This document shows, piece by piece, positions 1 through 9,100 of a stretch of 51,117 bases of DNA. The notes under the pieces were generated by a model. That model worked only from the letters and a program-made list of their open reading frames with translations, did not search any database and was not told where the DNA came from. The stretch's first letter is position 1. Each line of letters starts with the position of its first letter. The DNA comes from Streptomyces sp. NBC_01549 (lineage in GTDB: Bacteria > Actinomycetota > Actinomycetes > Streptomycetales > Streptomycetaceae), in NCBI RefSeq assembly GCF_026339955.1, contig NZ_JAPEPW010000009.1, positions 1 through 51,117 on the forward strand, in the 5' to 3' direction. Both the position numbers and the translations under genes were made by a program.

Positions 1-656
1 TCCACCAGCCCCTCGCGCACGGCCACCAGCGCCGCCTGTGTACGGGAGGCCAGGCCGAGCTTCGCGAGCAGCTTGCTGACATGGGTGCGCGCGGTGCGTT
101 CGCTGATCGTCAGCCGGTCGGCGATGGCACGGTTCGAGAGCCCCTGCGCGACGAGGACGAGGACCTCGCGTTCACGGCCGCTCAGAGAGTTCAGCCCGTG
201 CGACGGGGTGACGAGCCGCTGCGTGAGGCCACGGGTGACGGCCGCGTCGAGGAAGACCTCGTCCCGCTGGGAGGCCCTGATAGCCTCCTCGACCTCGTCG
301 GGGGAGGCGTCCTTCAGCACGTAACCGGACGCGCCGTGCGCCAGGGCCGCGTGGACCCGCTCGATCTCCGAGAAGCTCGTCAGGACGACGGTCCGGACGT
401 GCGGGTACCGCTCCGCGATCGCGGCCACCGTCCGGACACCGTCCAGCCGCGGCATGTGCAGGTCCAGAAGGACGACGTCGGGGAGCTCCCCGTGGGCGTT
501 CATCGCCCCCAGCTTCTCCAGCGCCTCCTGTCCGTCGGCCGCCTCGCCGACGAACGCGATGTCGTCGACGAACTCCAGAAAGCTGCTGATGCCCCGGCGG
601 ACGACCGTGTGGTCGTCGACGACGAAGACCCTGATGTTCCTGGCCCGCTCGCTCAT
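1..656 (-). CDS. NarL/FixJ-type (LuxR family) two-component response regulator, C-terminus cut by window edge
   Basis: Cytoplasmic transcription factor, presumably phosphorylated by the kinase encoded just upstream. The visible 218 residues hold a receiver domain (about residues 8-125) with the acidic pair D14/D15, phospho-acceptor D65 in the LLDLHMP motif, a Thr/Ser in the VVLTSF strand and Lys in YVLKDA. A LuxR-type helix-turn-helix follows (about 150-215) with the typical LSGREREVL and ISERTARTHV motifs. The reading frame is still open at base 1, so only a few C-terminal residues can be missing. The ATG at 656 overlaps the kinase stop by 4 bases (ATGA), which indicates translational coupling. 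The family assignment is secure. The target genes are unknown; the divergent folD and the nearby one-carbon genes are candidates by position only. Confidence 0.95.
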   Translation of the reverse strand, partial: MSERARNIRVFVVDDHTVVRRGISSFLEFVDDIAFVGEAADGQEALEKLGAMNAHGELPDVVLLDLHMPRLDGVRTVAAIAERYPHVRTVVLTSFSEIERVHAALAHGASGYVLKDASPDEVEEAIRASQRDEVFLDAAVTRGLTQRLVTPSHGLNSLSGREREVLVLVAQGLSNRAIADRLTISERTARTHVSKLLAKLGLASRTQAALVAVREGLV

Positions 657-2197
657 ACCGTGCCTTCCTTCCGGTGCCCCGACCGGCCGCGGGGGAAGGG
701 GAGTTCGGCCCGGACCCGGGTGCCTGATCCCTCCTCGCCGGTCGTGACCGCGACAGAGCCGCCCCACCGGCCGGCGCGGTCGCGCATGGAGGTGAGGCCG
801 TAACCGCCTCCCGCGGTGGCGTTGGCCGCGACGCCACGGCCGTCGTCCACCACGTCGATCCACATGACCCGTCGCTCCCGGTCGAGGCGCGCGTCGACGT
901 GGACCACCGTCGGCGCCGCGTGTTTGACCGCGTTGTGCAGCGCCTCGCTGATGATCTGGTACACGTCCTCGCTGAAGTCCGCCCCTCCCGTGTCCTCCTC
1001 CGTGAGGGCGTCGACGGTCAGGTCGACGTTCACGTCGTATCTGCGCTCGATGGCCTCGGCGAGGGCGTTCAGGGCGGGCAGGAGTCCCAGCTTCGCCGAC
1101 ACCGGGGGCTGCAGGGCCAGCACCACCCCGCGGAGGTCGCGCTGCACGTGGTCGACCAGGTCGGTCACTTCCCTGGCGACGGCTTCCACCCGCCCGGCGA
1201 GGGGTTCGTCCAGGCGCCGCGCGATCCCTCCGAGTGCCTTGGCCTGCATCCCGATGGAGAAGACGTGCTGGACCACCGAGTCGTGCAGGTCCCGGGCCAG
1301 CCGCTTGCGCTCCTCACGGCGGGCGGAGACACGTTCCTGGTGGATGAGTGTCGCGTAGTCGACCGCCAGGGCCGCCTGTTCGGCCATCGCGGTGATGAAG
1401 TCCAGCAGGGCGGGGGTCGCCCGGTAGCCGGTGGCGACGTAGACGTTGAGGGCTCCCAGGGCCTTGCCCCGCGACAGCAGCGGTGTGCCGACGAAGTCCT
1501 CCCAGTCCAGCTGCGACACGTACGCGTGGAGCGGTTCCCAGGCCGGGTCCGCGAGCATCTGGGCCCGGCGCCCGGGAAGGACCTGCTGACGCCGCTCGCT
1601 CATGCTCCGGTGTGTGATCAGGTCGGCGCCCCGGTCCCGCGACGCCATCAGCAGGTCGAAGAAGGGCGCCACCTGCTCGAAGCCCGCGGACCCCATGAGC
1701 TGCAGGCGGTCACCGCTCGGGCCGAAGGTGATGATCTGGGTTCCGGCGACGCCGGGGGTCCGCTGGATCTCCGCGGCCATCGCCCCCAGGACCGCCTCGA
1801 GGGAACTGTCGGACGCCATGCTCGCGGCGGTGCGCGCCAGCGCCGCCGCACTGCGGTGCTGCTGCTGGTACTCGGTGACGTCGCGGAAGCTGACCAGTGT
1901 GGCCTCGCCACCGAGGCGGTCGTCCGCGCCCCGGACGTAGGCCAGCCAACGCGGGGCGCGGGTACCGGCCTGCCAGACGCAGACCCGCTCACCCTCCTCC
2001 CGGGAGGCGGTGGTGCCTTGGGGGGCGCCGTTCTCCGGCCGGAAGGGGGCCACGCTGCCGATCAGCTCCTCGCGGGACCGGCGCATCAGGCGCGCTCCGG
2101 CCCGGTTGACCCATCGGATCGTCCCGTCCCCGTCCACGAGCGCCGCACCCGTCGCGAGCGCGTCGAGCGCGGATTCCCATTCGACCCGTTCGTCCAT
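653..2197 (-). CDS. Two-component sensor histidine kinase (PAS-GAF-HisKA_3-HATPase)
   Basis: Soluble NarL-type sensor kinase of 514 aa. I see a PAS-like domain (about residues 5-112, ending in the VSFRDVTEYQ pattern), a GAF-like domain (about 120-285), a HisKA_3 dimerisation and phospho-acceptor segment with LARDLHDSVVQ in which H305 is the predicted phosphorylated His, and an HATPase_c domain (about 395-500) with the N box SEALHNAVKHA and G boxes DDGRG and GYGLTSMRDRA. No transmembrane segment is apparent, so the signal is probably cytoplasmic (redox, gas or small ligand; no haem-ligand motif could be assigned). The start is ATG at 2197 with an AGGGAG-type ribosome site upstream. It is divergent from folD across 225 bp and overlaps the regulator by 4 bases, forming a two-gene operon. 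Confidence 0.95.
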   Translation of the reverse strand: MDERVEWESALDALATGAALVDGDGTIRWVNRAGARLMRRSREELIGSVAPFRPENGAPQGTTASREEGERVCVWQAGTRAPRWLAYVRGADDRLGGEATLVSFRDVTEYQQQHRSAAALARTAASMASDSSLEAVLGAMAAEIQRTPGVAGTQIITFGPSGDRLQLMGSAGFEQVAPFFDLLMASRDRGADLITHRSMSERRQQVLPGRRAQMLADPAWEPLHAYVSQLDWEDFVGTPLLSRGKALGALNVYVATGYRATPALLDFITAMAEQAALAVDYATLIHQERVSARREERKRLARDLHDSVVQHVFSIGMQAKALGGIARRLDEPLAGRVEAVAREVTDLVDHVQRDLRGVVLALQPPVSAKLGLLPALNALAEAIERRYDVNVDLTVDALTEEDTGGADFSEDVYQIISEALHNAVKHAAPTVVHVDARLDRERRVMWIDVVDDGRGVAANATAGGGYGLTSMRDRAGRWGGSVAVTTGEEGSGTRVRAELPFPRGRSGHRKEGTV

Positions 2198-2343
2198 CCG
2201 TCACAGAGCTCCCTGGTCGCCTCGGCCGCCTACGTCAATTGTCCTCACCGCGTACTCCGTGATCAGCGTGGCCTTCGCGTCGTCCGCCCGATGACCGCGA
2301 CAGGACGATCCCCCTACCGTCGACATGCGGCAGGCGCGCGTGA

Positions 2344-2389
2344 CGTGCCCGCGCGGTCGGGCCGGGGCGACGCAGTCGCGACGGGCACG
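2344..2389. promoter_or_regulatory. Inverted repeat in the kinase/folD divergent intergenic region
   Basis: The 8-base arm CGTGCCCG (2344-2351) is repeated as CGGGCACG (2382-2389), 30 bases apart, 34 bases upstream of the folD start. It could be an operator or may be fortuitous in GC-rich DNA. I could not place a convincing -35/-10 pair in the 225-bp divergent region. Confidence 0.3.
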
Positions 2390-2422
2390 ACACCCTACCC
2401 AACCCGTAGAAAGGTGGCGCTC

Positions 2423-3313
2423 GTGGACACGTTGGCCATCCACGCCGAGCGGCCGGCCACGGCTCATCTCCTGGACGGCAGAGGCACCGCCCGCACGATC
2501 CGGGCGGAGCTCACGGAGAGAGTCGCCCGGCTGACCGCCCGGGGCGTGCGGCCCGGGCTCGGAACCGTGCTGGTCGGCGACGACCCGGGCAGCATCGCGT
2601 ACGTCGCGGGCAAGCATCGCGACTGCGAGGAGATCGGCATCCGGTCTCTGCGGGTCGAACTGCCCGGGACCGCCACCGAACGCGATGTTCTCGCAGCGGT
2701 GGCCGAGCTGAACGCCGACCCCGCCTGCACCGGGATGATCGTGCAGCTTCCGCTGCCCGCGGGGATCGACCGCGGGATCGTGCTGGAGAGCATCGACCCC
2801 GGGAAGGACGCCGACGGTCTGCATCCGACGAACCTCGGCCGGCTCGTCATCGGCGCGCCCGCACCGCTGCCGTGCACACCTCGGGGCGTCGTCGAACTGC
2901 TGCGCCGGTACTGCGTTCCGCTGACCGGCGCCGACGTCGTCATCATCGGCTGCGGGGTGACGGTGGGGCGTCCCCTGGGACTGCTCCTGACGCGCCACAC
3001 AGAGAGCGCGACCGTCACCATGTGCCATGAGGAGACACGTGACGTGACCGCCCACCTCAGGCGCGCCGACATCGTCATCGCGGCGGCCGGCGCGGCGGCG
3101 CTGGTCCGAGCCGACGACGTCAAGCCCGGCGCGGTCGTCCTCGACGTGGGTATCACCAGGACCGAGGCCGGCATCGTCGGAGACGTGTCCGCCGACGTCG
3201 CGGACATCGCCTCCATGCTCGCCCCGATGCCAGGTGGTGTCGGGCCCATGACGCGGGCGATGCTCATGACCAACGTCGTCGAGGCCGCCGAGAGGTCCGT
3301 GGCCGCCCGCTGA
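2423..3313 (+). CDS. folD: Bifunctional methylenetetrahydrofolate dehydrogenase / methenyltetrahydrofolate cyclohydrolase FolD
   Basis: Cytosolic enzyme of 296 aa that converts 5,10-methylene-THF to 5,10-methenyl-THF with NAD(P)+ and hydrolyses it to 10-formyl-THF. The family signatures are present: the catalytic Tyr/Lys pair (Y60, K64) in SIAYVAGKHRDCEEIGI, the QLPLP loop (about 108-112), the PGKDADGLHPTN loop (about 126-137), a Rossmann nucleotide segment (about 171-189), and the C-terminal PMPGGVGPMTRAML. The GTG at 2423 is preferred because AAAGGTGG ends 5 bases before it; the open frame continues far upstream but without coding character. One oddity is Cys177 in the nucleotide-binding G-x-G stretch, where family members usually carry Arg. 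It faces purU tail to tail. Identification is firm; only the exact start is slightly uncertain. Confidence 0.95.
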   Translation: MDTLAIHAERPATAHLLDGRGTARTIRAELTERVARLTARGVRPGLGTVLVGDDPGSIAYVAGKHRDCEEIGIRSLRVELPGTATERDVLAAVAELNADPACTGMIVQLPLPAGIDRGIVLESIDPGKDADGLHPTNLGRLVIGAPAPLPCTPRGVVELLRRYCVPLTGADVVIIGCGVTVGRPLGLLLTRHTESATVTMCHEETRDVTAHLRRADIVIAAAGAAALVRADDVKPGAVVLDVGITRTEAGIVGDVSADVADIASMLAPMPGGVGPMTRAMLMTNVVEAAERSVAAR

Positions 3314-3330
3314 CCGGCCCCGCACCGGAA

Positions 3331-3377
3331 GCGAGGATCCGGCGACCCGGTCGTGCACCGGGTCGCCGGATCCTCGC
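3331..3377. terminator. Perfect 20-bp hairpin, probable bidirectional terminator
   Basis: The arms at 3331-3350 and 3358-3377 are perfectly complementary, with a 7-base loop (TCGTGCA). The hairpin lies 18 bases past the folD stop and 32 bases past the purU stop (on the other strand), exactly where convergent genes need termination. There is no U-tract, which is common for streptomycete terminators. Confidence 0.9.
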
Positions 3378-3408
3378 GTACGACCGCGGCGGCGGTCGCC
3401 GGTGTCCA

Positions 3409-4266
3409 TCAGTCCGGGAAGACCACCGTCGTGCGTCCGTTGACGAGCACCCGTCCCTCGAGGTGGTAGCGCACCGCCCGCGCCAGCACCCGCCGCTCGA
3501 TGTCGCGGCCCTTGCGGACCAACTGGTCCGGGGTGTCGCGGTGGGTGACGGACTCGACGTCCTGAGCGATGATCGGTCCCTCGTCGAGATCGCCTGTGAC
3601 GTAGTGCGCCGTGGCGCCGATCAGCTTCACGCCGCGCTGATGGGCCTGGTGATAGGGCTTCGCCCCCTTGAACCCGGGAAGGAACGAGTGGTGGATGTTG
3701 ATGATCCTTCCCTCAAGGCGGGCGGAGAGCTCGTCCGAGAGGATCTGCATGTAGCGCGCGAGGACGACGAGATCCACCTGGTACTCGTCGACGAGGGCGA
3801 GCAGCTTGGCCTCCTGCTCCGGCTTGTTCTCCTTGGTCACCGGCAGGTGGTGGAAGGGGATGTCCCCGAAGTCGAGGTGGTGGTACACGGCGCGGGGGTG
3901 GTTGGACACCACGCCCACGACGTCCATGTCCAGCTCCCCGTGGCGCCAGCGGTAGAGCAGGTCGGCCAGGCAGTGGTCGAGCTTCGACGCCATGATGAGA
4001 ACCCTCATCCGGTCGTGGCTCGCCTTCACGGTCCACGAGGCGTCCAGGGGGGCGAGGCTCGCGGAGACGTTCTCCTCGACGGCGCCGGGGCTCACCCCGG
4101 CCGGCACCTCGAATGCGATGCGGCAGAAGAAGCGACCGGAGAACGCGTCGTTGAAGTGGTTCGCGTCCTGAATGTTGCCGCCGATCCGCACGAGTCCCGC
4201 CGTGACCCGGCTGACGATCCCGGGGCGGTCCTGGCAGGCGAACGTCAGGGTGAATGAGCTGGGCAT
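3409..4266 (-). CDS. purU: Formyltetrahydrofolate deformylase PurU
   Basis: Cytosolic hydrolase of 285 aa that splits 10-formyl-THF into THF and formate. An N-terminal ACT regulatory domain (about residues 4-85; starts with FTLTFACQDRPGIVSRV) is followed by a formyltransferase-fold catalytic domain (about 88-280). The latter carries the Asn/His motif NIHHSFLPGFKGAKPYHQA and the catalytic Asp loop TGDLDEGPII. The length matches the family. The ATG at 4266 has a GGGAG ribosome site and lies 25 bases after the upstream O-demethylase-like gene, so the two form an operon. With FolD opposite, the set can oxidise one-carbon units to formate and release free THF. In other bacteria PurU balances the formyl pool; here the context suggests recycling of THF for demethylation. 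Confidence 0.95.
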   Translation of the reverse strand: MPSSFTLTFACQDRPGIVSRVTAGLVRIGGNIQDANHFNDAFSGRFFCRIAFEVPAGVSPGAVEENVSASLAPLDASWTVKASHDRMRVLIMASKLDHCLADLLYRWRHGELDMDVVGVVSNHPRAVYHHLDFGDIPFHHLPVTKENKPEQEAKLLALVDEYQVDLVVLARYMQILSDELSARLEGRIINIHHSFLPGFKGAKPYHQAHQRGVKLIGATAHYVTGDLDEGPIIAQDVESVTHRDTPDQLVRKGRDIERRVLARAVRYHLEGRVLVNGRTTVVFPD

Positions 4267-4291
4267 GGTGTCGGCTCCCGTCCTCGGATGG

Positions 4292-5575
4292 TCACGCCCG
4301 GCGCAGGTCTGCGCGGCGCCGGTCGGGCTTGTACGGAGCGGGGGCGACGGTCGCCCGGACCGCTTTCTGGGGTCCGTCGGGCCTTCCCCAGTGGACGACC
4401 ACCTCGGTGCCCGGCTCGCTGTGCTGGACGTCGATGGTGCACAGCGACAGCATCTGCCGGTAGAAGTAGCTGTAGCCGCGGGAAGTGGCCACTCCGACGA
4501 GGCCGTCCCCGACCGTGACCTTGTCCGCCCACATGAAGCCGCGCTGGTCGCGGGGCATGTCCATGAAGGGGTAGTGGTCCTCCTGCCGGAACAGCGACGC
4601 GAAGACGTCCGCGACGTCGTCGCTGTTCCACACCAGGGTCCTCATGGCGCGGCGCGGGGCGGCCTTCTCCGCCTCGAGTGCCTCGCGCCCCAGGAAGTCG
4701 TGGTCGAACTTGATGTTGCGGCCCCATCCCAGCTCGACCGGGCTGCGGTAGTAGTCGCTGATGTCCGTTCCGTCGTACGAGCCGGCGATGTAGGCGGGCT
4801 GCGCGAACGAGGGCATGGACGCGGTGAAGGCCTCGCGATACTCCGTCATGTCCGCATCGAAGATGGCGGGAATGTAGTCGGTGGCGATGGTCGGGAAGCA
4901 CGCCTCCAGATGATTGATCATCGTGGTCCGGGCACCGAGCTTGCGGATACCGAAGGCCTGGCCGACCTCCACGATACGGTCGTACACGTCCTGCTTGAAG
5001 GCCATCGGCCCCTGCAGCTCGAACCCGATCTCACCGGCCATGCCCTGGCGGAGCGCCCAGATCTCGTGACCCGCGATCGTGACGGTGTTGACCCGCATGA
5101 AGCCGGTCTCCCGCAGGCCGGAGTCGCCCGAGGCCTTCTCCAGCACGTTGACCGACTCGGGACCGGAGACCTGAAGCACGAACCAGTCGTCCCGCTCCAC
5201 CCTGGCGTCGTAGTCCGTCTGCGACAGGTAGTGCGCGGCCCAGAAGCCGCCACGGCCGTGCAGCATGAAGTCGTCCTGGCCGAAGCGGGTGAGCACTCCC
5301 TCGTGGATGACCTTGCCGTCCTTGTTGGTGTGGATGGCGTGCTTCGACTGCCCGATCTCGAACGACGCGAAGCTGTTGACCGTGATGTCACCGAGCATGG
5401 CGAGAGCATCCGGCCCGGTGATCCGGTGCTGCCACAGGAACGACCAGTCCCCGATGTAACACGTGTGCTTCCACGACAGGCTCTCGTCGAGCCAGTCGGT
5501 GTACTCGGGCTGGCCGAAGCGGCTCCAGGCGTACCCCTCCGGGGGCTTACGCATACTGCTGACTGTGTACGTCAT
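4292..5575 (-). CDS. GcvT-fold tetrahydrofolate-dependent demethylase / aminomethyltransferase (LigM/DesA-like)
   Basis: A 427-aa folate-binding enzyme of the GcvT superfamily. GcvT_N-type folate-binding segments run over about residues 20-290 (ITGPDALAMLGDITVNSFA; VLQVSGPESVNVLEKASG; ALRQGMAGEIGFELQGP) and a GcvT_C barrel over about 310-415 (GLVGVATSRGYSYFYRQMLS). The segment SPVELGWGRNIKFDHDFLG closely resembles, from memory, the corresponding part of the vanillate/syringate O-demethylases LigM and DesA rather than glycine-cleavage T proteins. The substrate is unknown: a methoxy-aromatic, a sulfonium or a methylamine would all fit. The ATG at 5575 has a GAGGGA ribosome site. Linkage to purU (25-base gap) and folD supports catabolic one-carbon transfer. 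No metF-like gene is in the window; one would be needed if the product is 5-methyl-THF. No other glycine-cleavage genes are adjacent. Confidence 0.8.
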   Translation of the reverse strand: MTYTVSSMRKPPEGYAWSRFGQPEYTDWLDESLSWKHTCYIGDWSFLWQHRITGPDALAMLGDITVNSFASFEIGQSKHAIHTNKDGKVIHEGVLTRFGQDDFMLHGRGGFWAAHYLSQTDYDARVERDDWFVLQVSGPESVNVLEKASGDSGLRETGFMRVNTVTIAGHEIWALRQGMAGEIGFELQGPMAFKQDVYDRIVEVGQAFGIRKLGARTTMINHLEACFPTIATDYIPAIFDADMTEYREAFTASMPSFAQPAYIAGSYDGTDISDYYRSPVELGWGRNIKFDHDFLGREALEAEKAAPRRAMRTLVWNSDDVADVFASLFRQEDHYPFMDMPRDQRGFMWADKVTVGDGLVGVATSRGYSYFYRQMLSLCTIDVQHSEPGTEVVVHWGRPDGPQKAVRATVAPAPYKPDRRRADLRRA

Positions 5576-6110
5576 GTCGTCCCTCGCTCCGCGGCCTCAC
5601 TGCCGCAAGGCCCGACGCTAGGCCGGGGAGCCGACGCCGGGAAACGCTCCTATGTCTCCGCTTCCGCTCGCTTTTGCATGACCGGGCACGCGACAAATGA
5701 CGTACGACGGCAGGGCGGGTCTTTTGACGCCCACTTGGACGGCGAGATCAATCACCGGTATTTCACCGGCGCGCGGGTGCTCGCCGGGATCGGAGACGAC
5801 CGATGGCGCTTCACCGACACTGAGAAACCGGGCGCCTGGCCTCGGTCGGACGTGGGCCTTCGCCAGCCCGACCGCCTCACCCGGTGCCCGACCCACTGCG
5901 ACCGATGACGGGCCGACGGAGCCGGCATACCGCCACCCGAGCAACCCCCGCGGAGGGCTTGACAGAGGGGCGCGGAGGTTCTCGGCCGGGTACCTACGCA
6001 TGTCCGCTGAGAACCTCGTCCAGCGTCCCCCTCGATCCTGTTTGGCATCGGTAGAGGGGGTCAGGGCCGAACTGGCCAGCAGTCACGGCAAAGGCCGTTG
6101 CAGTACTCGT
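5576..6110. other. 535-bp non-coding gap between the giant gene and the demethylase operon
   Basis: No convincing gene is present; the open frames on either strand lack family motifs and plausible ribosome sites. It should contain the promoter of the demethylase-purU operon. An A-rich patch around 5665-5690 with an AAGCGAG-GCGGAAGCGGAG type repeat (minus strand) may be regulatory, but no consensus promoter could be assigned. The part nearest 6111 is the 3' region of the giant gene and holds a hairpin described separately. There is no obvious immunity gene. Confidence 0.6.
6027..6060 (-). terminator. Possible terminator hairpin downstream of the giant gene
   Basis: CCCCCTC at 6027-6033 pairs perfectly with GAGGGGG at 6054-6060 around a 20-base loop, about 50 bases past the giant gene's stop. 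A smaller hairpin (ACGGC/GCCGT, 6085-6098) lies closer to the stop. Neither has a T-tract, so the assignment is tentative. Confidence 0.4.
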
Positions 6111-9100
6111 TCACACCGGAAGCCGCATCCATTGCGTCGCGACATACAGCTCTGTCAGCAGCTCCTTGGAGCGGGCGCTGACGAGGACATGATCGAGGAA
6201 CGTACGGAAGGACTGGTCGTCCGTGCCCAGCAGCCCTTCCTGCGCCATCTTCCACCAGTGTGTGCCGATCGGCTCGCGCTCCACAGGGATCGTGGGCCCG
6301 GCCTCTCGAAGAGCCGTGTCGACCAGGCTGAGGGACAGAACGAGTTGGGCCTGGATGACACCGAGGTCGAGTGACCCGTCGAACATACGGAACTCCACGT
6401 GGTCCGGCCCGGAATCCCCGCCGAGCAGACCCTGGACGCCCGACAGGTTCAACGCGGGGTAGGAACCGTCGCCGCGGCTGTTGCCCGCCGCCAGCTCGGC
6501 TCCCGTAGCGGGCGGCCGACGGCCGACCACGTTCGGTACGGCGAAGCGCAGGCCACGGTGAGAGAAGCTGTGAGGATTCTGGGCCAGCCGGTAGATCACG
6601 TCCTCGTTCTCGGCGATGAGCGCGAGCAGCCTGTGGTGGGCGGCGACGCTGCCTGCGAAGTCCGCGACACCGACGTGGATGTGGCCGCCGCTCCGGCCGC
6701 CTGCAACACCCCCGTACTTGCGAATGACGCCCAGTACGATCGCGAGGTCGCGCCAGGTTTCGGCCGTGTCGTACAGGAGTGGCGAGATGATCTCTCCGCC
6801 CTCCACGGAGGCGTCGTTTTCCAGCCGCCAGGTGTTCGGGTCGTCGGAGTACCCGTCTTCCCGGCTGTGTGACTGCTTGAACTCATGGTCGCCGGTCAGA
6901 AACGCGTCGTGGAGAGCGAAGGCGATGGCCGCACGCGCTCTGTTCTGCTGCTCCGAGCTCATCATCAGAGGAAAATCGAATTCCACCTCCAGCCCGAACG
7001 GCCTCCCGAACCGCTTCGACCCCAGTCCGTCGGTCACCTCGTGCATCCGGGGCCGCACCCAGGGGCCGCCCTCCCGCGTGCGGTCGGTCGAGGCCTTACG
7101 GACGAGTTCGAACGCGGCCGAGTCGCGGCCGTACAGGGCGCCACCGGGCCGTCTGACTCGGGAGGCGTGCGTGGCGAGGGCGCGGGCCCGCCCGGAGGAC
7201 AGGTGGAGGAATGAGAACTCCGGCTCGGTACCCACGCTGTACAGACGGCGCCGGTCGGCCAGCCGGTCGGCCTCCGGCCGAGAGCCCGGGCGAGTGTGCG
7301 CAGAAGGACCCGGACGTGTGGAGGGAACGGCCGGGACGGACGCGGGCGACGGGGCCGACCGAAGCGGACGCGGCACGTCCTGAGCGGGCTGGAACTCGCT
7401 CTCCGGAGTGAGCCAACCGAGACCACGCCACAGCGTCCTCTGCCTCATGTCGAACCGGACCAGGCCGGCCTGGTAGGGGTTCACCGATGAGTCGGCCGGC
7501 CAGTTGCCCTGGTCCGTGATGTAGTTCTCAAGGTGACCATTGAGGAAGCGCGCCCCGGTCAAGGTGTGTGGCGAGGCCGGCCCATAGTCAGGGCCCACCT
7601 TCCGCAACTCGTTCGGGTCCAGATTCCGCAACCTGTTCACGTCCGGAAGACTCTTGATGACCTGTTCCATGAAGACCGAGTGGGGTGGCGTGACGATCAG
7701 GTTGCCGCTCACGCCACCCCGCCCATAGGACAGGTCGACCGCGACCTCCTGGGCCTCCTGCCGGCTCAACCGTCTCGGCGGGTACGCAATCGACGCGGGC
7801 TCGAGTTCTACCCTGTCCAGGCTTGTTCCGAGTTTGCGCTCGTCCCGTAGCCAGGCCCCCAGAAGGGGCACGCCCGAAGGATCCATGTGGGGAAGCCGAG
7901 TGGGCAGGACCACGTTGCCCGGTGCTATGTCGACGTCCACGTACACACCGCCATGGCGGTGCAGTCCGGCGTAGCGGACCACGTCGGATGCCAGATGGTG
8001 GGCACGGATCCCCCGAGCGAAGTCGAACACCTCAGCCGCCTGACGCCAGCCGTGGAACAAGGGAGCGCTGCCGTCGACGATGTCGACGCTCACGTGGGGG
8101 TGGCGCAGCAGGACCTCGAAGAAGCGCGCGTTGCCGGCCCACCCGGCCTGGTCGGTCAGCAGGTGCATCCGCCAGCCTTCGGCCTCCGCGGTCGCCGCCC
8201 TCCAGCTTTCGATGTTTTCCTGGGCCGATGGCCGCAGCCGCCCGCCGAACCAGGCCATGAGCAGCCGGCTGGGTACCGGCTGCGGGTTGTCTCCGGGGCC
8301 GGCGAGAACCAGGGGCGCCGGGGTCGGCACCTCGATCAGCTCAGCGCTGATCCCCGCTCCGGCTTCTGACGGCGAACGCTCCCTGGAGGGCAGGGCGAGC
8401 TCGTTCAGGGCCAGAAGCCGACCGCCCGGCGTCTTCGCCAGTGCCTCGATGAGGGAGTCCTGCAACTTCCTGGCCGTGATGCGGACGGCGTGCGGAGAGC
8501 CGGCGATGGCGAGATACGGCGCGGCCAGCCCACGGCTCCTGTTCGTCACCGCGAGACGCGCGAGCCGGTTGGCCGCGCTGACGACGGTGTGCAGACCCGC
8601 CGCGCTGAGCTGCGGCTGATCCTCGGGTTCTGGGCCGACGACGAGCTCGACGATCCTGCGACGGCCGCCGGGTTGTGGCTGGCCGCTTCTCGTCGCCCCG
8701 GCTCTCTGGGGGCCGGTGGTGAAGCCGGCGCCTCCGCGGTACACGCCTGGTGGTGGCTGATGGGCTGCCCTCGGAACCCCGGCCGGCCCGCGCCCAGACG
8801 ACCCAGCCGGCCCGCGCCCGGACAACCCGGTCCCCCCCGGGACGGGCGCGGCGACGGTGCGGGGCATCGTGAACGCCCTCACCACGCCAGGGCTCGGGCT
8901 CGGGGGTTCCGGCGCCGTGCCGCGCTCGTCAGGTGACGACGGCAGGGCCGGCCGCGTCGGGAAACCGGCGGCGGCCGACGTGCGTGGTCCGTCGAGTGCC
9001 TCCCGCGTGTCCCGCCCGGTCTCCGCGGTGGCAGCCCTGCCCCCGGTCCGCTGGTTCCCTTCCAGGGCGAACCCGTTGGTCCGCTGCTCCTGTCGGACCA

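Noticed and set aside
899..2422. Long upstream extension of the folD frame
   Set aside because: It runs antisense to the histidine kinase and only becomes folate-enzyme-like after the ribosome site at 2411-2417.
5576..5720. Glycine riboswitch ahead of the GcvT-like gene
   Set aside because: The conserved glycine-aptamer core motifs could not be found, and the gene is not a standard glycine-cleavage gene.
5618..6001. 127-codon minus-strand frame downstream of the giant gene as an immunity gene
   Set aside because: No ribosome site, no family motif, Pro/Arg-rich composition as in random GC-rich frames.
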